A DNA stretch of 64,000 bases, taken from contig NZ_QOUX01000039.1 in NCBI RefSeq assembly GCF_004116265.1, forward strand, positions 124,001 to 188,000, in the 5' to 3' direction. Below, in pieces: positions 45,618 to 53,797 of this stretch (its first letter is position 1; each line of letters begins with the position of its first letter). The DNA is from Anaerobacillus alkaliphilus (GTDB taxonomy: Bacteria > Bacillota > Bacilli > Bacillales > Anaerobacillaceae). A model generated the notes under the pieces. That model was not told the DNA's origin. It saw nothing but the letters and a program-made list of their open reading frames with translations, and searched no databases. The position numbers were made by a program, and so were the translations under genes.

Positions 45618-45666
45618 CAAATCACCTCAATTACTAATATGATGACTGATTCGAAAAAATGAATAA

Positions 45667-45680
45667 TGGTATCGCTTACA
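45667..45680 (+). promoter_or_regulatory. Candidate cre (CcpA) site
   Basis: TGGTATCGCTTACA, ten of twelve fixed positions of TGWAANCGNTNWCA and close to the palindromic form, about 95 bp before the sugar ABC transporter genes, where catabolite control would be expected. Confidence 0.5.
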
Positions 45681-45774
45681 TTGGTCAATTTATTCCACCC
45701 TATTGATCAATAGAGTACGTATTCGTTCCACTCTTTTGAAGCTAAACTAAGTGTAATAGTAAGGAGGGGCGATC

Positions 45775-46659
45775 ATGAAGAACAAAAAGAAACTTAAAGA
45801 AGCTCTACTGTATCTAGCCTTTGTTGGCCCAGTACTGGCCGTCTTTACAGTTATCGTTCTCATTCCATTTGTTTTAGGGATGTATTATTCATTTACAAAT
45901 TGGAATGGGGTAACAGGGGAAATTGTTTGGGTGGGTCTAGACAACTTTAAATATATCTTTACGGGTGATCCGCAAATTTTAAACTCTTTTCTCTTTACAA
46001 CCAAATTTACGGTATTTGCAGTTATTCTTACTAACCTAATAGGGTTAACTCTTGCGGTAATCTTAACTCAAGCTCTAAAATCAACCAATATTTTACGAAC
46101 AATCTTCTTTCTACCTAATTTAATTGGTGGACTTTTACTAGGATTCATTTGGCAGTTTATTTTTGTTAGAGGATTTGAGTCGATAGGAAAACTAACAGGC
46201 TTGTCGTTATTTCAATTACCTTGGCTTGGAGATGCCAATACAGCATTCTGGGGAATTGTAATCGTAAGTGTTTGGCAAGGTTCTGGTTATATCATGATTA
46301 TCTATATAGCAGCTCTGCAAAACGTTCCACACGAACTAATTGAAGCAGCAAAAGTAGATGGTGCTAATCGCTGGCAAATCTTTAAGAGTATCACTCTACC
46401 ATTAATTACTCCTGCCGTAACAATATGTTTGTTCTTAACGATTGCTTGGTCTTTTAAGATCTTTGATGTAAACGTTTCCCTAACTGGTGGGGGGCCGTTC
46501 AAGTCGACCGAGTCATTATCATTGAACATCTATACAGAAGCGTTTGTAAATAACCGATACGGAATTGGCGCAGCTAAAGCGTTCTTGTTCTTTATCATTG
46601 TGGCTACTGTAACGACGGCCCAAGTCATTTTTACTAAGAAACGAGAGGTGCAAGCGTAA
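45775..46659 (+). CDS. Sugar ABC transporter permease (first)
   Basis: 294 residues with six membrane segments and the EAA loop (ELIEAAKVDGANRWQIFKSITLPLI), as in MalF/UgpA permeases. Together with the next two genes it forms a CUT1-type carbohydrate importer. Its stop overlaps the start of the second permease by one base. AAGGAGG site. No ATPase gene is in the window; a shared MsmX-like ATPase is likely. Confidence 0.93.
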   Translation: MKNKKKLKEALLYLAFVGPVLAVFTVIVLIPFVLGMYYSFTNWNGVTGEIVWVGLDNFKYIFTGDPQILNSFLFTTKFTVFAVILTNLIGLTLAVILTQALKSTNILRTIFFLPNLIGGLLLGFIWQFIFVRGFESIGKLTGLSLFQLPWLGDANTAFWGIVIVSVWQGSGYIMIIYIAALQNVPHELIEAAKVDGANRWQIFKSITLPLITPAVTICLFLTIAWSFKIFDVNVSLTGGGPFKSTESLSLNIYTEAFVNNRYGIGAAKAFLFFIIVATVTTAQVIFTKKREVQA

Positions 46660-47486
46660 TGGAAAACAAATATACTGCGAGAACGTTTGCACTAGAAATA
46701 GCGACAATCTTGTTAGCCATACTTTTTCTTGTCCCTTTCTACTATGTGATTGTCAACTCGCTAAAGAGTTTTGCAGAAATACTATTAAATGCATCTGCAC
46801 TACCGACAGAAATCAAATGGAGTAACTATACGGTAGCTGCAGAACGAATTCAATATGGAAAAGTATTTTTAAATTCTTTAATTATCACTGCGCTTAGTAA
46901 TGTTGTAATTGTAGTCTTTTGCTCGATGGCTGCCTATAAGCTTGTCCGAAGCACTAGTAAGTTAAGTAATATCATTTTTATCATGTTTGTGGCGGCAATG
47001 GTTATTCCATTTCAATCGATAATGATCCCGCTAATTCGTGTAACAAGTAATCTTGGACTATTAAATAGCATATACGGGATTGTCATTATGTATTTAGGGT
47101 TTGGTTCGGGGCTTGCTATCTTTTTATATCATGGGTTCATTAAATCAATCCCTAAAGAGCTTGAAGAAGCAGCAATCATTGACGGATGTAGTCCATTCGG
47201 AGTGTTCTGGCGGATTGTTTTTCCGTTATTGAAACCGATTACAGTAACCATTGTGATTTTAAACAGTCTCTGGATTTGGAATGACTTTTTATTACCATTA
47301 CTAGTTTTACAGGACGTAAGCTTGCGTACGATTCCACTTGCGACCTTCTACTTTTTTGGTGAATATACAAAGCAATGGGATTTAGCACTAGCGGCGTTGG
47401 TATTAGGAATTGTACCGCTACTAATCTTTTTCTTCTTAATGCAAAAACATATTATTAAAGGAATTACTTCAGGCTCTATTAAGTAA
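46659..47486 (+). CDS. Carbohydrate ABC transporter permease (second)
   Basis: 275 residues, six membrane segments, EAA loop (ELEEAAIIDGCSPFGVFWRIVFPLL), MalG/UgpE type. One-base overlap with the upstream permease stop. Confidence 0.93.
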   Translation: MENKYTARTFALEIATILLAILFLVPFYYVIVNSLKSFAEILLNASALPTEIKWSNYTVAAERIQYGKVFLNSLIITALSNVVIVVFCSMAAYKLVRSTSKLSNIIFIMFVAAMVIPFQSIMIPLIRVTSNLGLLNSIYGIVIMYLGFGSGLAIFLYHGFIKSIPKELEEAAIIDGCSPFGVFWRIVFPLLKPITVTIVILNSLWIWNDFLLPLLVLQDVSLRTIPLATFYFFGEYTKQWDLALAALVLGIVPLLIFFFLMQKHIIKGITSGSIK

Positions 47487-47554
47487 ATCAAGGCTGGTGT
47501 ATAGTGGGGATAACGCCCACTTCACATAAAAAAACGATATCAGGGGGTAACAAA

Positions 47555-48865
47555 ATGAAGAAATTTAGTTTACTAGCATTAATAATTTCTTTCATGCTAC
47601 TTTTCACAGCATGTGGTGGCAATTCAGGTACTGAAACAACATCAAGTGATACAAACAATCAACCAAAACAAACGGAAAAACAAACAGATACAGCAAAAGA
47701 CCCAGTTACTATTAACATGTTCCAATTTAAAGTGGAAATTGCTGATGACCTTGCTAAAATGGCAAAGGAATATGAGGCGCTTAATCCACACGTTAAGTTA
47801 AATATCCAAACTGTTGGTGGAGGAGCTGATTATGGTGCAGCTTTGAAAACACAGTTTGCATCAGGGAATGCACCTGACATCTTCAATAACGGTGGTTTTA
47901 CAGAAGCAGAAACTTGGTTAGAGCATTTAGAAGATTTATCTGATCAACCTTGGGTTAAACATGTGTTTGAAAATGCAAAAGCTCCAATGACGATTGATGG
48001 AAAAATTTATGGTCAACCACTTAACCTTGAAGGTTACGGTTTTATCTATAACAAAGATTTATTTGCTCAAGCAGGTATTACTGAACTACCTAAAACACTA
48101 GATGAATTAGAAGCTGCTGCACAAAAACTACAAGATGCTGGCATTACTCCATTTTCAGTAGGTTATGGTGAGTGGTGGGTAATTGGAATTCACTTAGCAA
48201 ACATTCCTTTTGCACAACAAGATAATCCAGATGCATTTATTCAAGCTCTAAACGATGGAACAGCAAAAATTCAAGAAAATGATAAATTTAAACAATTCAT
48301 GGACTTATTTGATCTAACAATCAAATTTGGAAACAGCAATCCATTAACAACAGATTACAATACACAAGTTACCCAATTTGCGGCTGGTCAAACAGCTATG
48401 ATGCAACAAGGAAACTGGACGAACAACATGATTTATGACATTAATCCTGGAATTAACATTGGTTTCTTACCTATTCCAATCAACAATGATGCAAAAGCTA
48501 TGGATAAACTAGCTGTAGGTGTACCAAATAACTGGGTAATTAACAAGAACTCGCCAGTTAAAGAAGAAGCTAAAGCTTTCTTAGATTGGATGGTAAGCTC
48601 AGAGATCGGTCAAGATTACCTAGTAAACAAATTTAAGTTCATCCCTGCGTTTGATAACATTAAAGCAGATGGCTTAGGTTCTTTAGCAGATGACATCTTA
48701 ACGTATTCTAGTCAAGATAAAACATTATCTTGGAACTGGTTTAAGTATCCAGATGGAGTAGCTAATGAGTTTGGTTCTATCATGCAAGCTTACATTGGTG
48801 GGCAAAAGACTAGTGAGCAAATGCTAACGGATTTCCAAGCTGCATGGGATAATTTAAAGAAGTAA
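47555..48865 (+). CDS. Extracellular sugar-binding lipoprotein
   Basis: 436 residues: lipobox FTACGG, a Thr/Gln-rich linker, then a type-1 solute-binding domain (PDIFNNGGFTEAETWLEHLEDL, AAGQTAMMQQGNW). Captures an unidentified sugar for the upstream permeases. ATG at 47555 follows CAGGGGG; the frame extends to a GTG at 47504 that would put 17 polar residues before the signal peptide, so it is rejected. A GTGGG/CCCAC hairpin lies in the 68-bp spacer and may raise mRNA stability of this gene. Confidence 0.92.
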   Translation: MKKFSLLALIISFMLLFTACGGNSGTETTSSDTNNQPKQTEKQTDTAKDPVTINMFQFKVEIADDLAKMAKEYEALNPHVKLNIQTVGGGADYGAALKTQFASGNAPDIFNNGGFTEAETWLEHLEDLSDQPWVKHVFENAKAPMTIDGKIYGQPLNLEGYGFIYNKDLFAQAGITELPKTLDELEAAAQKLQDAGITPFSVGYGEWWVIGIHLANIPFAQQDNPDAFIQALNDGTAKIQENDKFKQFMDLFDLTIKFGNSNPLTTDYNTQVTQFAAGQTAMMQQGNWTNNMIYDINPGINIGFLPIPINNDAKAMDKLAVGVPNNWVINKNSPVKEEAKAFLDWMVSSEIGQDYLVNKFKFIPAFDNIKADGLGSLADDILTYSSQDKTLSWNWFKYPDGVANEFGSIMQAYIGGQKTSEQMLTDFQAAWDNLKK

Positions 48866-48875
48866 CAATTTGAAG

Positions 48876-48914
48876 AAGATGTGAGAGTACATTCGTACTT
48901 TTCACGTCTTTTTC
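48876..48914 (+). terminator. Terminator after the binding-protein gene
   Basis: AGATGTGAGAGTAC (about 48877-48890) pairs imperfectly with GTACTTTTCACGTCT (48895-48909), then TTTTCC. Confidence 0.75.
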
Positions 48915-48986
48915 CTATTAAACTGATGTTTAAAAAAGTATAGCTAAACCATTAAATACTATATATGATATAACTAGAAATTAATC

Positions 48987-50825
48987 ATGACATGGGGTGA
49001 GCGGTTGAGTATTAAATATAAACTAACGATATTCTTATTAATTGTTACGCTCATACCAGGGTTAACAGCAATTGTTACTACTTATTTTTATACAAAAGAG
49101 AAAGTCAAAGATCACTTCATTGAGGAAAATGTTAAGGTCATTTCTCAGGGGAAATATGATATTCGTGATTACTTCCTATCCATCACTGAAATTCCGTTAA
49201 GCCTTTATGCCAATCGAAAATTTATGAATGTTATGGAACAAGGGATCTCCAACGACATAGATATTGCACAAGAGGAAGTTAAGCGTTCGTTGCTAAATCT
49301 TTATTTTACAAGAAAAGAAATAGAGCAAATCTATTTATACGTTGATAAGGGACAAGACGCTTATACTGTTTATAATACGAAGGTTAGTAGTAGAGGAAAG
49401 GTTGAAAATAAACTCCTAAATGACTATTTCGAAAAGCTGATAAATGAACGAAGCTACTTTATACTTGAGCCTACCCATGATATTTATAGCTACAATAATC
49501 AATCAGATATTCCGAGAACTAATGTAAAACCAGTAGTTAGCTTTCATCATGCATTAAATGAGGTAACTTCGGGAAAACTTCTCGGTTTTATTTCGATTGA
49601 TATTGATATAGCAGCTGTGAAAACCATATCAGATCGCTTATATTTTTCTGAAGGTGAACAGTTTTATCTTATAAGCGGGAACAATGAGGTAGTCTATTCG
49701 TCTGATAGTGATTTAATTGGAACATTCATAGACGATCGACCTTGGCTACAGCAGATACGACAGCAAAATGAAATGAGTTTTGAATGGAAGGATGACTCGT
49801 TTGGTGGTGTTTTTGTTTATGATCAATTACCCGCCCCTTTTGAAAAGTGGATGATCGTAAAAGGAATTTCTAATGAGAGAATGTATAGCGGTGCTCAGTC
49901 AATTGCGAGAATGAATATATACATTCTATTATTCTTCTTTTTACTTAGTGCTTTTGCCACATTACTCGTTGCTATCAAGCTTATTTCTCCAATTAAAATT
50001 CTTATTGAAAATATGAAAAAGGTAGAGAAAGGTAGATTAGAAGTTGATTTTCAATCGTTAGGTAAGGACGAATTTGGGCAATTAGGCTATCATTTTAAAT
50101 CCATGGTTAATCAAATCAATGAGTTAATTGTTCGGAAATACCGCTTAGAGATTGAAAACAAATCTAACCAAATTCGTGTATTACAGTCGCAAATAAACCC
50201 TCATTTTTTATATAACTCGTTACAATCAATCGGAACAATTGCTTTACGAAATAAGGTCCCGGAAATTTATACTTTAATAACCTCTTTATCTAGCATTATG
50301 AGGTATAGCATGAACATTGATGAAGATGTTGTTCCATTAACAAAAGAAGTCAATCATGTAAATGCGTATTTATCTTTGCAGAAACAACGCTTTCAGGAGA
50401 GACTGTTCTACTCAATAACTGTAGATGATGAGTTGAAGAAAATCATGGTTCCGAAGATGATTTTACAACCAGTTGTTGAGAATTACTTCAAGCATGGCTT
50501 CGAAATGAGTAACCTTACTGGAAAGATTGATATTCAGATTTTAAAAGAAAAAGAACGACTAACCATACTCATTGAAGATAATGGATTAGGGGTTACTGAA
50601 GAGCGATTAAAAGAAATTGAGCTTATGTTAACAAAAGGAATTAAACTTGCGAAAGCTGAAACAACGAGTATTGGATTACAAAATGTCTATGAGCGCCTCG
50701 AGCTCTATTATGGGGAAAAAGGATTAATGAAGGTAGGGAATCGAGAAGGCGGAGGCTTTAAGGTGACACTTGCAATACCCTTATATCGTATAGGAGTTGA
50801 GGAAGATGAAAGCAATAATCGTTGA
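48987..50825 (+). CDS. YesM-type sensor histidine kinase
   Basis: 612 residues: membrane segment about 13-33, extracellular dCache-like sensor (about 34-305), second membrane segment (about 310-332), HAMP (about 333-385), then His_kinase domain with His406 (QINPHFLYNSLQ) and a HATPase domain (DNGLGVTEERL, GIGLQNVYERL). It likely senses the sugar via the upstream transporter. The start is either ATG 48987 (no site) or TTG 49005, which follows GGGGTGA. Overlaps the next gene. Confidence 0.9.
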   Translation: MTWGERLSIKYKLTIFLLIVTLIPGLTAIVTTYFYTKEKVKDHFIEENVKVISQGKYDIRDYFLSITEIPLSLYANRKFMNVMEQGISNDIDIAQEEVKRSLLNLYFTRKEIEQIYLYVDKGQDAYTVYNTKVSSRGKVENKLLNDYFEKLINERSYFILEPTHDIYSYNNQSDIPRTNVKPVVSFHHALNEVTSGKLLGFISIDIDIAAVKTISDRLYFSEGEQFYLISGNNEVVYSSDSDLIGTFIDDRPWLQQIRQQNEMSFEWKDDSFGGVFVYDQLPAPFEKWMIVKGISNERMYSGAQSIARMNIYILLFFFLLSAFATLLVAIKLISPIKILIENMKKVEKGRLEVDFQSLGKDEFGQLGYHFKSMVNQINELIVRKYRLEIENKSNQIRVLQSQINPHFLYNSLQSIGTIALRNKVPEIYTLITSLSSIMRYSMNIDEDVVPLTKEVNHVNAYLSLQKQRFQERLFYSITVDDELKKIMVPKMILQPVVENYFKHGFEMSNLTGKIDIQILKEKERLTILIEDNGLGVTEERLKEIELMLTKGIKLAKAETTSIGLQNVYERLELYYGEKGLMKVGNREGGGFKVTLAIPLYRIGVEEDESNNR

Positions 50826-51567
50826 TGATGAGGTGCATGTGAGGGAAGGGATTCGACTTTTGGCCCTATGGGATATCTTTGGAATTACAGATATTTATGA
50901 AGCGGTTGATGGTGATGAGGCAATTTCTTTGATTCAAAAGCATAAACCTAGCATTATTTTTACCGATATGAAAATGCCAAACAAAGATGGGATTAGCCTA
51001 TTAAAGTGGATACAAGAACAACAGTCACTTACGAGTAAGACGATTGTGATTAGCGGATATGATGATTATCAATATATGCGTAAAGCGATCACATATGGTA
51101 GTTTCGATTATATTTTAAAACCAATTGATCCTGAAATCCTTAATGAAACACTTGAAAAAGCTGTGACCCAGTTAATAGAAGAAGAGAAGAAGCGGAAGTT
51201 GTCTAATGTTAATCCTTTTAAGGAAGCTATTTTTCTAGAGGAAGAACATAGCTCTATCCATGAGATAGAAGCATTTATTCGCGATAACTATCAAAAGGAA
51301 ATCAAGCTTCAAGAAATCTCTGAACGGTTCTTTTTAAGTAGGGAGTATATCTCGAGAAAATTTAAGCAAGTTTATGGCGAAACAATTTCTGATTATGTGC
51401 TGAAAATTCGAATTGAAAATGCAAAGGTTTTGCTGAAAAATCCTACGATAAAAGTGTATGAAATTTCAAGTATGATTGGGTATCAAGACGATAAATATTT
51501 TCGGAAAGTATTTAAAAAACAAACGGGAATTACCCCAACAGAATTCCGTAACCAAAACGAGAGATAA
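50806..51567 (+). CDS. YesN/AraC-type response regulator
   Basis: 253 residues: receiver with Asp54 (IIFTDMKMPNKDG) and a C-terminal AraC DNA-binding domain (about 150-253; LQEISERFFLSREYISRKFKQ). It should activate the sugar transporter operon. ATG at 50806 overlaps the kinase by 20 bases and follows TAGGAG; a TTG at 50797 is too near that site. Confidence 0.92.
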   Translation: MKAIIVDDEVHVREGIRLLALWDIFGITDIYEAVDGDEAISLIQKHKPSIIFTDMKMPNKDGISLLKWIQEQQSLTSKTIVISGYDDYQYMRKAITYGSFDYILKPIDPEILNETLEKAVTQLIEEEKKRKLSNVNPFKEAIFLEEEHSSIHEIEAFIRDNYQKEIKLQEISERFFLSREYISRKFKQVYGETISDYVLKIRIENAKVLLKNPTIKVYEISSMIGYQDDKYFRKVFKKQTGITPTEFRNQNER

Positions 51568-51632
51568 ACTTCCAACTCATCTCCTAGATACATTGTTAAG
51601 CACTTGTTATATAATAAAGTTGTAATGAAAAA

Positions 51633-51707
51633 GGCAAACTTATTGAAAGATAAGGACGCAAAACTATGGGCCTAAGGGAAGTGAATTCCTACGGTTGCCA
51701 AGTTGCC
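51633..51707 (+). ncRNA. c-di-GMP-I (GEMM-I) riboswitch aptamer
   Basis: Closing helix GGCAAAC (51633-51639) with GTTGCC (51702-51707). Inside are the conserved blocks GGACGCAAAACTATGGGCCT and GGGAAGTGAATTCC, then ACGGTTGCC, the signature of class-I cyclic di-GMP aptamers, with the CTAAGG that closes the second helix. Downstream CCTCT (51713-51717) is complementary to AGAGG in the ribosome site of the next gene (about 51740), so translational control is likely; a GCCAT/ATGGC hairpin is an alternative fold. Confidence 0.88.
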
Positions 51708-51752
51708 ATGTTCCTCTTAGAGGGTCTATGGCCAAATGAGAGGAGAGCTAAT

Positions 51753-52622
51753 ATGAAAAAAATAGTGGTAATGTTTATGGTCGTTTTAATGGTGGTATCA
51801 GGCATGAATGCCATTCAAGCTCAGAAGCCTTTTGTGGTAGCTACATGGCTCTGGGATACAAATGAAATTGTCACGAATGAACAAGAAGTTCTTCGCTTCC
51901 TACAAGAGAAAAATGTGACAGATCTATACTTACAAATAAATAGGCAAATTCATGTAAATACGTATCGAAGCTTTATTGAAAAGGCAACGAAACTAAATAT
52001 TAAAGTCCATGCTTTAGATGGTGCACCTACTTGGGCAACTCGTAATGGCAGTAAACAATATAAGCCTTTAATAGATTGGATAAGGAATTACCAATCCCAG
52101 GCGACTGCAGATCAAAAGTTTTCAGGAATACATCTCGATGTAGAACCTTATTTATTGGCTGATTGGCAAAAAAATCAGAAGAATACGGTTGAATTTTATC
52201 AGCAGTTTGTCATTGACTTTCGATCATTAGCAAATGACTTGAAGATTGAGTATGCTTTAGATATTCCATTCTGGTTTGATGAAATCAACTATCGTAATAA
52301 ATTTGGAACAGGCCTCTTAAGTGAATGGTTAATTAATCAAACTGACACGGTAACAATAATGGCATACCGCAACTTTGCTGAAGGACCAAATGGAATTATA
52401 GATCTTGTAAAAACAGAGGTTGCTTACGCTGAGACAAAGGGAAAGAAAGTTATTATCGCTGTTGAAACAGAACCTTCAAGTGAAGGGACACATATTAGCT
52501 TCTCTAGCCTATCAGTGTTAGATCAAGAGCTTCAAAAGGTAATTAATCATTACGAAAAGAATACAAGTTATGCTGGTACGGCGATACATCACTATGCTAG
52601 CTGGAAAACACTAATAGAATAA
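51753..52622 (+). CDS. Secreted TIM-barrel-like protein under c-di-GMP control
   Basis: 289 residues. Signal peptide (about 1-22, ending IQAQ), then an alpha/beta region with barrel-like strands (FVVATWLWD, KVHALDGAPTWA, GIHLDVEPYLL, VTIMAYRNFAEG, KKVIIAVETEPS). The order and the HLDVEP motif resemble glycoside-hydrolase-like amidase-type barrels; I cannot name an enzyme family. ATG at 51753 follows GAGGAGAG. The frame open back to 51666 reads through the riboswitch and is not coding. Being c-di-GMP controlled, it may serve biofilm or surface remodelling. Confidence 0.75.
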   Translation: MKKIVVMFMVVLMVVSGMNAIQAQKPFVVATWLWDTNEIVTNEQEVLRFLQEKNVTDLYLQINRQIHVNTYRSFIEKATKLNIKVHALDGAPTWATRNGSKQYKPLIDWIRNYQSQATADQKFSGIHLDVEPYLLADWQKNQKNTVEFYQQFVIDFRSLANDLKIEYALDIPFWFDEINYRNKFGTGLLSEWLINQTDTVTIMAYRNFAEGPNGIIDLVKTEVAYAETKGKKVIIAVETEPSSEGTHISFSSLSVLDQELQKVINHYEKNTSYAGTAIHHYASWKTLIE

Positions 52623-52628
52623 ATAATA

Positions 52629-52660
52629 AAAACTGCTCAGTAACACTCTGAGCAGTTTTA
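52629..52660. terminator. Bidirectional terminator
   Basis: 12-bp stem AAAACTGCTCAG (52629-52640) with CTGAGCAGTTTT (52648-52659), between convergent genes. Confidence 0.9.
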
Positions 52661-52667
52661 TTATTTA

Positions 52668-53444
52668 TTACGGTTGTAAAATCATTGCCTCTAAACGAGG
52701 TGTCCCATCTACAATGCCAATTGCTGTTATTGTATAGGCTTCGCCTGCTTTTAGATTTGTATCGCGCAAAGTTAACACAACATTATCAGTTCCAGCTGCT
52801 CGAACTTCAAGAGTAACACTACCTGGATCTACTTCAAGGTAATTTGCGATTTGTCCAAAGGATACATTGCTAAATAAAACATCGCCGCCTGCTATAGCAA
52901 TATCTACAGCTGGAGCATTTGGAGATAAATGCCAAAAACGTACTTTTGACTTGTTTCTTGGGTTTCTTGTTGTATCAACAACCGGAACTAAACGAAGGTT
53001 TGCTAATCTACCTGCGGCTGCCACTGTATAGTTACGACCTGATTGTACCTCTACAGTTTCGGTCAAGACTGGATTTGTTGTTTGTCCAGCAGGGTAAATA
53101 TCAATTCTGTAAGAGCCTGCGGGCACTTCTAAATAAGGACTAATTTGGTAATAAGTAATATTCTCTAACGTCTTCTCACCATTAACATAAACATCAACCT
53201 TTGGAGCGTCAGGTGACACATGAAGCACACGGACTTTGGCTGGTGCTCGCCATTCAGGTTGTACCCCATAAGAATTTCGGACATCAACAGGTTGCATTTG
53301 GCAAAGCTGTTGCATGCACATAAAGTGCATTTGATAATAATAGATATGTCTTTGTGGATCTAAATACTTGTAATAATTAGCAAGTAAGTCATACATAGCT
53401 GCATCTTGAGCTACCTTTTGATATTGTGGGTAAAAATGGTACAT
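52668..53444 (-). CDS. DUF4397 tandem-domain protein
   Basis: 258 residues. The first 70 or so are rich in Tyr, Met, Gln and His (MYHFYPQYQK, IYYYQMHFMCMQQLCQMQ) with no signal peptide. Two DUF4397 domains follow (LHVSPDAPKVDVYVNGEK and WHLSPNAPAVDIAIAGGD). DUF4397 proteins are mostly secreted surface proteins, so the N terminus without signal is odd; incorporation into a spore coat or cell-surface layer is one possibility. ATG at 53444 follows GGGAGAGGG; the frame extends ten codons further without a site. Confidence 0.85.
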   Translation of the reverse strand: MYHFYPQYQKVAQDAAMYDLLANYYKYLDPQRHIYYYQMHFMCMQQLCQMQPVDVRNSYGVQPEWRAPAKVRVLHVSPDAPKVDVYVNGEKTLENITYYQISPYLEVPAGSYRIDIYPAGQTTNPVLTETVEVQSGRNYTVAAAGRLANLRLVPVVDTTRNPRNKSKVRFWHLSPNAPAVDIAIAGGDVLFSNVSFGQIANYLEVDPGSVTLEVRAAGTDNVVLTLRDTNLKAGEAYTITAIGIVDGTPRLEAMILQP

Positions 53445-53530
53445 GTTTTTCCCTCTCCCTTCGTTCATACACACACAACAATAATGTATGCGGAAGGGGA
53501 AATATTAGGACTTTGTCTAGATTTATTTTT

Positions 53531-53650
53531 TTAAGCCTCGTCTAAAAACAAAGCCTCCAATTCATCTAAATACATCGTTAATTCATAGGAGTCTTCTTTA
53601 GCGTCTTCCAGCATACTGTTAATCGAACTAATATATTCATGTAAACTCAT
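53531..53650 (-). CDS. Small acidic protein, unrecognised
   Basis: 39 residues, acidic and leucine-rich (SINSMLEDAKEDSYELTMYL, then DELEALFLDEA). AAGGGG lies nine bases before the ATG at 53650; a second ATG nine bases upstream overlaps it. It sits between two divergent genes. Short length leaves the call uncertain, but site, start and codon pattern are good. No function can be inferred. Confidence 0.45.
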   Translation of the reverse strand: MSLHEYISSINSMLEDAKEDSYELTMYLDELEALFLDEA

Positions 53651-53797
53651 AAACTTCATCCCCTTAAGTTTGTTATTACTATTATTGTTACCAAAATGAC
53701 AAACTATTAAACTAGTAATAATATTTATTTTTCAAATAGGTACCACCCTAAGAAAAGTTCCATACAATAAAGAAAAAAGACGTGTGGGAGTTTTACT

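Noticed and set aside
45447-45662. A plus-strand ORF opposite the CxxC gene
   Set aside because: No ribosome site and no protein-like pattern; the minus-strand mini-gene with coupled start explains the sequence better.
51666-51752. The secreted-protein gene starting at 51666
   Set aside because: This frame reads through the c-di-GMP aptamer and lacks a signal peptide; the ATG at 51753 has a ribosome site and signal peptide.
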